Part shown: positions 57,301 to 64,000 of the stretch, in pieces
Layout of the letters: the number at the start of each line of letters is the position of its first letter
How positions within the stretch are numbered: the stretch's first letter is position 1
Assembly: GCF_019469205.1 (NCBI RefSeq)
Contig: NZ_CP048265.1
Location: 1,488,001-1,552,000, forward strand
Source: Gilliamella sp. ESL0405
GTDB lineage: Bacteria > Pseudomonadota > Gammaproteobacteria > Enterobacterales > Orbaceae
DNA: 64,000 nucleotides
Reading direction: 5' to 3'
The notes under the pieces: generated by a model
Told to the model about the DNA's origin: nothing
The model's database searches: none
The model's input: the letters and a program-made list of their open reading frames with translations, nothing else
Program-made: the position numbers and the translations under genes

Positions 57301-57903
57301 TTACCACATAACTCCCTTACACCATCTCTCTGTTTTTGTAGGAGTGATTAACTCAAAGTTATTTCTGCGCATACATTGTTCAAAATGATACTTATTAAAA
57401 AATTCGAAGAAAAGAGTATCGGGACCTATTCCTTGATAATGATAAAATGTGTTATTTTGGGGTATAAAACGAGCACATGCTTTATGAAGTATATCTGGAT
57501 TAAGCGGTTTATTTTCGATATTTTCGCCTAAGAGCCGGAGAAAAATTTGGTCCGTTGTTCCTATCAAATTTTTAGGTCTTGATCTAAAACGGTTTTCAAG
57601 ATAATTGTGCTGAATCGCAATTGCATTAGGTAAATTTTCCTGAGATATATGCCCACTTGAACACAACTCGGTAAAGATATTAACCATAATTAGTCTTGTA
57701 TTTTCTGTTTCTTGATTACATTTTTCAAGATCACTTTTTGAAGCTTTTGCTCTATTCTTTACAACTGATCGCCAATATTCTTTATCATAATCTGGAAATT
57801 CACTGTCAGTATAGCCAAACAAACAGAAATCACCTCTACTTGAACAGGAGTTCACGCTAATAACCATCAGCGTTAAAATAAAAATTCTTATTAATTTAGC
57901 CAT
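57301..57903 (-). CDS. Cysteine-rich lipoprotein, paralogue 1
   Basis: The N-terminus MAKLIRIFILTLMVISVNSC has a lipoprotein-type signal with Cys20 after VNS. The mature part opens SSRGDFCLFGYTDSEFPDYD, has YWRSVVKNRAKASKSDLEKC, SGHISQENLPNAIAIQHNYL, ARFIPQNNTFYHYQGIGPDT, and ends RWCKGVMW. Several cysteines are shared with the paralogue at 58504, suggesting disulfides in the periplasm. I do not recognise a family. It lies between the tRNA-Val direct repeats; its paralogue lies just beyond the second repeat. Confidence 0.7.
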   Translation of the reverse strand: MAKLIRIFILTLMVISVNSCSSRGDFCLFGYTDSEFPDYDKEYWRSVVKNRAKASKSDLEKCNQETENTRLIMVNIFTELCSSGHISQENLPNAIAIQHNYLENRFRSRPKNLIGTTDQIFLRLLGENIENKPLNPDILHKACARFIPQNNTFYHYQGIGPDTLFFEFFNKYHFEQCMRRNNFELITPTKTERWCKGVMW

Positions 57904-58221
57904 TAATTATTTCCTAAATAATTCATGTAAAATAGATTTTATATTAATATTCTCATTTAGGACAATACTTTATCAGCAAAGGTTTAAATTTTTAGATAAA
58001 TATTATCTATATATCAACAATATTTTAAAGGTTTATACTAAAAATCACATTGAATGAGTAGAAGTTCCCCACGCTCAAATCGTAATTTAGGTGGGGTAAA
58101 ACTCTACCTAAGTTATTGATATCTTTAATATCTTTTTTAACTCAAATCACTGTTTTTATGCACATGTAAATAAATTATAATTAATTGATTTATTTGAATA
58201 TAATCTAAATTAGGACTTAAT
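57904..58221. other. Intergenic region before the second tRNA-Val half
   Basis: About 320 bases with no gene. A CCCCAC / GTGGGG hairpin spans 58067-58096. Reading frames are broken on both strands. Confidence 0.5.
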
Positions 58222-58290
58222 CTTGACATGGTGGGGGTCAGTGGTTCGAGTCCACCCGGGCGTACCATTCTAAAGCCTTATCCGAAAAGG
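58222..58290 (+). repeat. Direct repeat, copy 2: orphan 3' half of tRNA-Val
   Basis: Starts in the anticodon loop and continues through CCA and about 20 bases beyond, one mismatch from copy 1. The 5' half of the tRNA is missing, so it is not a functional tRNA. The DNA after it, to about 58380, also resembles that after copy 1. Confidence 0.95.
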
Positions 58291-58503
58291 CTTAGCAAGA
58301 ATTCATCATCACCTCGTTTTTTTCTAGGGTAAAACTCATACTATTTTATAGTAAACTTTTGCGTCCTTCATTTCCATAAATTGAGTACTTACTCGATTAT
58401 GCTTTAAATAGTTTGTTGTAAAACTTTTAAGAAACATTAGTTTTATTTAACTAAAGCGCTCAGTTATAACAATAAATTAGCTCATAAGATTACCCACATA
58501 AAT

Positions 58504-59112
58504 TTACCACATAATGCCCTTGCAGTATGTTGTCTTTTTAGTGGGTACAATTAGCTCAAAGTTATTTTTAAGCATACATTGTTCAAAATTATACTCATTA
58601 AAACTTTTATAAAATAGAGAATCGGGACCTACAACTTTATAATCATAGTAAATACCATCTTTTGGTATATAACGAGCGCACGCCAGTTTTAGTTTATAAG
58701 CTTCAGAAGCTTTTTTACTGTCGTTGTTTATGAAAAATCTGGTGAAAATCTGATCTATAGTTCCTTTCATCTCTTCAGAGTCTTTACCAAAATGATAACC
58801 CTCAAGATAATTGTGCTGAATCGAGATTGCATATGCTAAATTCTCTTGAGATATATGCCCAGTTGAACATATATCGAGGAAGATCTTTTCAAGATTAACC
58901 TTTATATTTTCTGCTTCTTGATTACATTTTTCTAAATCATGCTTTGAAGCTTTAGATTTATTCCATAAAGTCGATCGCCAATATTTCCTTTTATAATTAG
59001 AATCTTCACTAACCCATGTACCAAACACGCATAACTCACCGTCACTCGAACAAGACGCTACATTGAAAGCAATCATAGTGACAACAAAAATTTTGACTAA
59101 TCTAACCATCAA
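58504..59112 (-). CDS. Cysteine-rich lipoprotein, paralogue 2
   Basis: This is the paralogue of 57301-57903. It begins MMVRLVKIFVVTMIAFNVAS then CSS (lipobox-like VASC), and continues GELCVFGTWVSEDSNYKRKY, WRSTLWNKSKASKHDLEKCN, TGHISQENLAYAISIQHNYL, VGPDSLFYKSFNEYNFEQCM, YCKGIMW. Cysteine positions are conserved between the two, so the fold is likely the same. It lies 214 bases after the orphan tRNA-Val half. Function unknown; surface or periplasmic location is expected. Confidence 0.7.
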   Translation of the reverse strand: MMVRLVKIFVVTMIAFNVASCSSDGELCVFGTWVSEDSNYKRKYWRSTLWNKSKASKHDLEKCNQEAENIKVNLEKIFLDICSTGHISQENLAYAISIQHNYLEGYHFGKDSEEMKGTIDQIFTRFFINNDSKKASEAYKLKLACARYIPKDGIYYDYKVVGPDSLFYKSFNEYNFEQCMLKNNFELIVPTKKTTYCKGIMW

Positions 59113-59543
59113 TTATTTCCTATATAATGGTGGAAAACCATTTTATATAAAATAACACATTTATTATCATTTGAAACGACATTTTAAAATTTATGTTAAG
59201 GTATAGCTTTAATTAACATGCAGGAACAAACACAAATTTTAACATTTTCAATTTAACTTGATGCTGTTAAATTTTATTTTTAATTCTGAAAAAATCTCTT
59301 AATTAACGTTCTTTCCATAAAAATGCTTCAAAAGCATTATGCTGGCTTAGAAAATCTCGAATATATTAATGTTTTTAATTTATCCTACGAACGTAACGTT
59401 TTATGTAGGGAAGTAATTTTAATACTTCCGATTTCCGTTATTTATTGCTTTTTCCAAAACTTAATAACCTTAATATTTGCGACTGTGGTGTTGTAGAATT
59501 GTTTTTCACCCACTTATGGAATGTTGCATATTTTTTCTAATAA
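59113..59543. other. Intergenic region, no gene seen
   Basis: About 430 AT-rich bases with no recognisable gene, between the lipoprotein gene and the Doc terminator. Confidence 0.5.
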
Positions 59544-59574
59544 TAAAAAAAGCCCGCATTTGCATACGAGCTTT
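59544..59574 (-). terminator. Intrinsic terminator of the Doc-type gene
   Basis: On the minus strand AAAGCTCG / CGGGCTTT (one G-T pair) is followed by a run of T. It lies just after the Doc-type stop. Confidence 0.72.
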
Positions 59575-59594
59575 AGGTTATATTTCTTCTATGA

Positions 59595-60083
59595 CTAATT
59601 TTTAATAGAAATTATTAAGTCTTCGATAGAGTGCACATTTCGAATGCAAAGACTACGGGAATCAAATTCGTGTGACCAATTAAAAAGCCAGTCTTCTAAC
59701 TCATCCACATTATACTTTTTAGTAGCAATTCCAACCGCCATTTCAACAACTTCTGCATCAGGTGCTTTTAATTCTTGCCCGTTTAATAGTAAAAATAGAT
59801 AGCCAGCAAACATAGCAGTTCTTTTATTAGCATTAGCAAAAGGATGATTTTCAATTAAACTCTCAATAAGAACAGCTGTTAACCTGAAAATATCCTCGTT
59901 TTGTTCGTAATATCTACAAATACTTGGTCTAGCTTGGGATGAGCCTAGGGCATTTTCGTCACGAATATATATAGGCTCTTTAGGTGTCTGAAGTTTAATT
60001 AGCAATGAATTGATAAGCTTTAAGTCATCAATTGAAAGAAAATTGATTCCTTCAACTATCTCTCCAAATTGTGACACAGACAT
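59595..60083 (-). CDS. Doc/Fic-family toxin
   Basis: The 162-residue protein has the Doc-type active motif ENHPFANANKRTAMFAGYLF, with the catalytic His and the NKR that in Doc phosphorylates EF-Tu; other Fic members AMPylate targets. Upstream helices contain IYIRDENALGSSQARPSICR, typical of the Doc N-terminus, and EVVEMAVGIATKKYNVDELE follows. It starts three bases after the small upstream gene, the tight spacing of toxin-antitoxin pairs. Length is a little more than Doc of phage P1. Activity is not proven. Confidence 0.88.
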   Translation of the reverse strand: MSVSQFGEIVEGINFLSIDDLKLINSLLIKLQTPKEPIYIRDENALGSSQARPSICRYYEQNEDIFRLTAVLIESLIENHPFANANKRTAMFAGYLFLLLNGQELKAPDAEVVEMAVGIATKKYNVDELEDWLFNWSHEFDSRSLCIRNVHSIEDLIISIKN

Positions 60084-60086
60084 TCA

Positions 60087-60266
60087 TCAAACCTTTGATA
60101 AGTCTTTCATAGCTTTTTTGTAGCGAGCAAACCCTAAGACAAAGGCATTTAAAACTTGATCATTGTGCTTGCAGTCCTCACTTAGCGCAGGTTTTGCTTT
60201 CACCTCTATGTGTTTGTCACGTGGAGGAATGTAAAGACGAACTTCCTTTATTTGTGCGTGACCCAT
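60087..60266 (-). CDS. Short antitoxin candidate upstream of the Doc-type toxin (59 aa)
   Basis: An ATG at 60266, with TGAGGTGAG before it, opens MGHAQIKEVRLYIPPRDKHI, EVKAKPALSEDCKHNDQVLN, AFVLGFARYKKAMKDLSKV and stops at 60087. The protein is small, charged, helical at the end and directly upstream of the toxin with a three-base gap, so it is the natural antitoxin. It does not look like Phd (no clear ribbon-helix or Phd/YefM start), so the class is uncertain. Confidence 0.65.
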   Translation of the reverse strand: MGHAQIKEVRLYIPPRDKHIEVKAKPALSEDCKHNDQVLNAFVLGFARYKKAMKDLSKV

Positions 60267-60878
60267 AAACTCACCTCATAAGTTTTTATATAAAAATGGC
60301 TGAGAAAAATAAGATCTCAACCTTAAGTTGATTATAATTACCATAAGGTAAAGAGTAAAGGCAATTTAGACAAATTTAAAAAATTAATAGGTGCTATATA
60401 TTTGACTATTAAATTTTTCACATAATAACCGCCTATTCAATGACGTGCTATCCGTCATCTAAATTTGGTTTAACTTACAAATTGATATATCAACTTTAAG
60501 CGGTCTCCATAATGGAGAAACTAGCTGATGATAAACAATCCTTGAGATTAGGCTGTTGAGTTTTAAATACAGTGATTAATCTTATGACTAATAAGACTAT
60601 TTGCTTATTACTTTCAATTTCTATAGGTCAAATATGTACTTTTCTTATTCAGTATCAATTGTGATTATTATAATCACCGGATGTCTGTATAACTATTTTA
60701 ATATCTATATCAACAAATATTGTTATCACTGAGAAAAATATGAATTAACGCAGATAAACATGGATCACACCATTGCCAATTATTCTTAAAATCATTAATA
60801 GATTCCATACAATTAAGCATTGATTTCCCCCAAAAAATACAATACTATTAAAGAGCGTTTAACTTATTGATTTTTATT
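60267..60878. other. Intergenic region, about 610 bases
   Basis: AT-rich and without a recognisable gene on either strand. It separates the Doc module from the VasI-like gene and should contain promoters for both. Confidence 0.5.
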
Positions 60879-61493
60879 ATGAGAAAGACTTTATTTACCT
60901 TAATTGCTTTACCTTTTTTAGCCCTCGCTAATGATCAACTTGAGAAAGAAATCGACAGCTGTAAATCGCTGACTGACTCAACTCAAAGACTTGCATGCTA
61001 CGATAAGATATTCGAGAAAAAAACTGAAAGCTCGATAGATAAAAATGCCATGGGCAAATGGTTTGTCCAACAAGGCGTATCACCCGTTGATGATAGTAAA
61101 TCTGTGACCATAAGACTGAATGCTGATCGTCCAATAAACGCGCGATATAATTTAATAACACCTCATTTATATATCAGATGTAAAGAGAATGTAACTGAAT
61201 TATATATCGATTTTGATACATTTTTACGTTCTAATGGTTTAACGCCCATAACACGTATTGACTCTGAAAAAGCGGTATCGAATAGAAGATGGGATATTTC
61301 AAATGATCATAAAGCAATATTCTATTCAAGCACCCGATCAAAAAAGACAACGGATTTTATTAAGGAATTAATCGGAAAAAATAAATTATTTATTCAAGTC
61401 ACACCATACGGTGAGTCAGCAGTAAATACAACATTTACATTAACCGGGCTTGATGAAGCAATAAAACCGCTAAGGGAAACATGTGGTTGGTAA
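60879..61493 (+). CDS. VasI/TagO-family protein (type VI secretion-associated, orphan here)
   Basis: From the Met at 60879 (four codons into the open frame) the protein starts MRKTLFTLIALPFLALANDQ, a signal peptide. It then has EIDSCKSLTDSTQRLACYDK, SPVDDSKSVTIRL, HLYIRCKENVTELYIDFDTF and FTLTGLDEAIKPLRETCGW. The LACYDK and LDEAIKPLRETC patterns are those of the VasI/TagO family, found in some type VI secretion clusters and in phages. No other secretion gene is in the window, so it stands alone and its role is open. Confidence 0.75.
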   Translation: MRKTLFTLIALPFLALANDQLEKEIDSCKSLTDSTQRLACYDKIFEKKTESSIDKNAMGKWFVQQGVSPVDDSKSVTIRLNADRPINARYNLITPHLYIRCKENVTELYIDFDTFLRSNGLTPITRIDSEKAVSNRRWDISNDHKAIFYSSTRSKKTTDFIKELIGKNKLFIQVTPYGESAVNTTFTLTGLDEAIKPLRETCGW

Positions 61494-62034
61494 TGGTATG
61501 GAAAACTAAATTCTTTAAAATATATTAGATTACCTTAAACACAAATCTCAACATTAAATGTTAAGCAAAGATGAAATTGATCCGTTTCGCTTCAAATACA
61601 AAGATCAATTTCATCATTATGATCATAAATCTTAACTTATAAAAGATCCTTCCTAACCAACAATTGAAAGTAATATTTATTATTCTATTAAAAACAGATT
61701 CAGATCAAACGACGATCATAACCTTTTAGACACTGATGACGTTGTTAATTCATAGTGCATATAAAACAATTATTTGAAATTTAGCTTTCGACTTTTGGTA
61801 TGTTATACAATTTATCATTATGCTTTGTTAATTTAATTGCTTCTATGAATAAGTCCAATCACGGTATTTTTGATAGGTTATCTCAAAATACCCTCAAATA
61901 TACCGTAAACAGTTTAGAAAAGTTATCAATCTGAAATAATTGAAGGCGTTTTTTTAGATATGTTATCAATGAAAAAAATAAGTTCCGATAAGGTTGTAAA
62001 GGCGGGTTATCGATTTTACCTGATTGAACGAATA
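61494..62034. other. Intergenic region between the VasI-like gene and tRNA-Arg
   Basis: About 540 bases without a gene. It contains a perfect 13-bp inverted repeat (listed separately) and no other recognisable signal. Confidence 0.5.
61570..61615. repeat. Inverted repeat after the VasI-like gene
   Basis: GATGAAATTGATC (61570-61582) and GATCAATTTCATC (61603-61615) form a perfect 13-bp inverted repeat with a 20-base spacer, 77 bases after the VasI-like stop. There is no T tract, so it may be an operator or folded RNA rather than a terminator. Confidence 0.6.
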
Positions 62035-62106
62035 CGACCCCAGCAGGAATCGAACCTGCAACTAGCCCTTAGGAGGGGCTTGTTATATCCATTTAACTAT
62101 GAGGTC
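62035..62106 (-). tRNA. tRNA-Arg (CCU), no encoded CCA
   Basis: Minus strand: GACCTCATAGTTAAATGG begins the gene, the anticodon loop CTCCTAA gives anticodon CCU, T loop GGTTCGATTCC, acceptor TGGGGTC pairs with GACCTCA, discriminator G. The bases after it are TAT, so CCA is not encoded, unlike the other two tRNA genes in the window. Confidence 0.88.
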
Positions 62107-62231
62107 ACCGGGTCGGTTATTCTAATCAATTTAAACAAATAATACCAATTAAATAACAAAAATTTTCCATTTTATACAAACATGATACAATTAGCTTATC
62201 AATAATATTAACAATAATAGAAGAATATATT

Positions 62232-62990
62232 ATGAAAAAAAGAATAATTGGAATGATGATTACTGCATTAGCGCTAACCAGTTGCGCTACATATCAGCCT
62301 GAAACCAATACATATAGCGACCCGTTGTCTGGGGTTAATAAAGCGATGTTCAACGTCAATTATTATGCGCTTGATCCCTATATTTTGCGTCCAGCAGCAG
62401 TAGTATGGAAAGATTATGTCCCGTCTCCTGTACGTAAAGGCGTCGTTAACTTTTCATCTAACTTATCTGAACCGGCATCTATGGTGAATAACTTGCTTCA
62501 AGGCGAAGTTCATCAAGCCGGTACCCATTTAGCCCGATTCTTTATCAATACTGTTTTTGGTGTTGCAGGGGTATTTGATGTTGCCAGCATGGCTGATCCG
62601 CAATTAAAGAAAGGAAACAGACGCAGTTTTGGTGATGTGTTAGGTCATTATGATGTTCCTTACGGACCTTACGTCGTTTTACCATTTTATGGATCAGCGA
62701 CACTTAGACAAGAAGGTGGTGACCTTGTCGATACCCTTTACCCACCACTGGTTTGGTTAGATTGGCAATGGGCACTAGCCCGTGGCGTAGTTGACGGTAT
62801 TGAAGCTCGCGCCGTTGCGATTGAATATGAAGATATGCTTAAAAATAGTGATGATCCTTATAACTTCATGCGAAATGCGTATTTCCAACGTAATGATTTT
62901 AATGCTTCCGGTGGTAAAGTCGATCAACAGAAACAACAACAACGAGAAGAAAGCATTAACAGCTTTATTAATGATATCGATTCACAATAA
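62232..62990 (+). CDS. mlaA: MlaA (VacJ) outer-membrane lipoprotein
   Basis: MlaA sits in the outer membrane with a porin and removes misplaced phospholipids from the outer leaflet for the Mla pathway. The 252-residue protein has lipobox LTSC near residue 18 and the family sequence YSDPLSGVNKAMFNVNYYAL, PSPVRKGVVNFSSNLSEPAS, TVFGVAGVFDVASMA and GPYVVLPFYGSATLRQEGGD. The C-terminal tail is glutamine-rich and variable. It stands alone and ends with a strong terminator. MlaA-type function is secure. Confidence 0.95.
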   Translation: MKKRIIGMMITALALTSCATYQPETNTYSDPLSGVNKAMFNVNYYALDPYILRPAAVVWKDYVPSPVRKGVVNFSSNLSEPASMVNNLLQGEVHQAGTHLARFFINTVFGVAGVFDVASMADPQLKKGNRRSFGDVLGHYDVPYGPYVVLPFYGSATLRQEGGDLVDTLYPPLVWLDWQWALARGVVDGIEARAVAIEYEDMLKNSDDPYNFMRNAYFQRNDFNASGGKVDQQKQQQREESINSFINDIDSQ

Positions 62991-63011
62991 TAATGATGAA
63001 TCAACATTAAC

Positions 63012-63036
63012 AACCGCCGACAAGCTCGGCGGTTTC
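63012..63036 (+). terminator. Intrinsic terminator of mlaA
   Basis: AACCGCCGA-CAAGC-TCGGCGGTT followed by TCT/TT, 21 bases after the mlaA stop. Confidence 0.85.
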
Positions 63037-63074
63037 TGTTTATATCACTTTTAATGATCATTAAACCGCTTTCA

Positions 63075-63760
63075 ATAGTACTGACTATTAATTGGGCACA
63101 ATATTGGTAAAAGCTCAATTTTATACTTAGTCCGCTCAAAATTTATATTTCAATAGACCCTTATAAACCCTGCATTTCCGGCAGATAATGCAAAAGCGTC
63201 TAGGCATTTGTTGCCGTTGTAATTTTGGATTCACTCTTTCTTTTATCGTTAAGGCTTGGCTATAACGATGCCACATAGTCTAAAAAAACTTCATCTTTCA
63301 ACAGTACTGACTATTAGTTGGGGCACAATTTACGATAAAAGCTCAATTTTATACTTAGTTCGCTCAAAATTTATACTTCAATAAACCCTTATAAACCCTG
63401 CATTTCCGGCAGATAATGCCAAAAGCGTCTAGGCATTTGTTGCCGTTGTAATTTTGGATTAACCCTTTCTTTTATCGTTAAGGCTTGGCAATAACGATGC
63501 CACATAGTCTGAAAAAAAACTTCATCTTTCAACAGTACTGACTATTAGTTGGGGCACAATTTACGATAAAAGCTCAATTTCTACTTAGTTCGCTCAAAAT
63601 TTATATTTCAATAGACTCTTATAAACCCTGCATTTCCGGTAGATAATGCCAAAAGCGTCTAGGCATTTGTTGCCGTTGTAATTTTGGATTAACCCTTTCT
63701 TTAATCGTCAAAGCTTGACAATAACGATGCCACATAGTCTGAAACAAAACTTCATCTTCC
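63075..63760. repeat. Three tandem repeats of ~226-231 bp covering the 3' end of the TIGR03915-type gene
   Basis: The landmark CTGACTATTA occurs at 63081, 63307 and 63538, giving periods of 226 and 231. Each unit has the block ACCCTGCATTTCCGG followed by GATAATGC and TCTAGGCATTTGTTGCCG. The rightmost copy is the real C-terminal end of the adjacent gene; the two others are noncoding duplicates. Confidence 0.9.
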
Positions 63761-64000
63761 GTTAAGTATTTTTGATTAATTTTGCTGTTAACCAACAAAT
63801 CATCTTGATCAGTTAAGGATATCTGTTCGATCTTTTCTAAATCATAAAAATATCCGTATTGTCGTTTTTCATCATAAATAGCCCATTTTTGATCGGCATA
63901 GCGATCTTTAAAAAACTTCAAAACCAAAGGCAAAGCATTATAAATAGGCGCCACAACAGAAAAATAGATTTTCTCTTTAGCATGATTCTGATCTGTGGGG
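63619..64000 (-). CDS. TIGR03915/DUF4130-type DNA-repair protein, C-terminal part
   Basis: The frame runs open to the window edge, so the start is outside; a GTG at 63954 is internal. Residues such as DQNHAKEKIYFSVVAPIYN, ALPLVLKFFKDRYADQKWAI, YDEKRQYGYFYDLEKIEQIS and KERVNPKLQRQQMPRRFWHY fit the end of DUF4130-type proteins, which usually sit beside a radical-SAM DNA-repair protein. That neighbour would be beyond the window. The last 27 or so codons have been triplicated downstream as noncoding copies. Confidence 0.72.
   Translation of the reverse strand, partial: PTDQNHAKEKIYFSVVAPIYNALPLVLKFFKDRYADQKWAIYDEKRQYGYFYDLEKIEQISLTDQDDLLVNSKINQKYLTEDEVLFQTMWHRYCQALTIKERVNPKLQRQQMPRRFWHYLPEMQGL

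Noticed and set aside
58222-58266. Functional second tRNA-Val
   Set aside because: The 5' half is absent, so it cannot fold as a tRNA.
61960-62142. 60-residue ORF across the tRNA-Arg gene
   Set aside because: It is an open frame over a tRNA with no protein features.
63075-63760. CRISPR array
   Set aside because: Three units of about 230 bp with no short repeats and unique spacers; each is a copy of a gene end.

Overview
The window looks like the chromosome of an AT-rich gammaproteobacterium. Housekeeping proteins (TruC, YbhA, YfbV, PriC, Pta/AckA, RuvAB, DnaX, KdgK) read like Enterobacterales/Pasteurellaceae orthologues, but the base composition is very low in GC and the gene order is rearranged: recR is about 28 kb from dnaX-ybaB, guaA has no guaB beside it, and uvrA has no ssb beside it. 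Together with mannose-type PTS, glycerate and KDG metabolism, and an ESPR autotransporter, this points to Orbaceae, most likely a Gilliamella-type insect-gut symbiont. The taxonomic call is inference.

Layout. 1-2.1 kb: GntP-type permease (cut by the window edge) and glycerate kinase. 2.2-10.7 kb: a heavily decayed lambdoid-type prophage ending against tRNA-Cys. It keeps a tail module in standard order on the minus strand (tape-measure end, minor tail protein, DUF1833, C40-like protein, start of host-specificity protein J). It also keeps a cro/cI-like control region with three operator-like sites. Intact cargo genes lie downstream of the dead repressor on the lysogenic strand: a DUF4177-like/YidD-like pair, and a two-gene unit of a nucleotidyltransferase and a 300-residue unknown protein. 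11.2-15.9 kb: an RpiR regulator, a complete mannose-family PTS (IIA, IIB, IIC, IID) and a tyrosine-phosphatase-like protein. 16-21.6 kb: duplicated lipoprotein and YiiX-type genes with remnants, then truC, ybhA, recR and plsY. 21.6-26.2 kb: uvrA, kdgK, YhcH-type protein.

26.9-32.8 kb is a second accessory region: a secreted repeat protein, a Gabija-like pair (GajA-type OLD nuclease plus GajB-type UvrD helicase) and a decayed gene with an RX5H motif upstream. 33.4-40.4 kb: guaA, an SRPBCC/MarR operon with a palindromic operator, a large autotransporter with a PPT-repeat linker, and a HlyC-family protein that lacks the expected catalytic residues. 40.8-56 kb is core: pta, ackA, yfbV, priC, cysK, ruvB, ruvA, ybaB, dnaX, an M20 peptidase with a transporter, and recQ.

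56.3-60.3 kb is a small accessory zone: tRNA-Val with a displaced copy of its 3' half 1.9 kb away, paralogous lipoproteins, and a Doc-type toxin with a short upstream antitoxin candidate. The end holds a VasI/TagO-like protein, tRNA-Arg(CCU), mlaA, and a TIGR03915/DUF4130-type gene whose 3' end has been triplicated.

The best candidate for an undescribed system is the nucleotidyltransferase/unknown pair at 7079-8549. It is intact inside a ruined prophage, translationally overlapping and closed by its own terminator. Other notable signals are a roughly 45-bp dispersed intergenic repeat (five copies), a possible -1 frameshift site in dnaX, and in-frame tandem repeats inside GajA.
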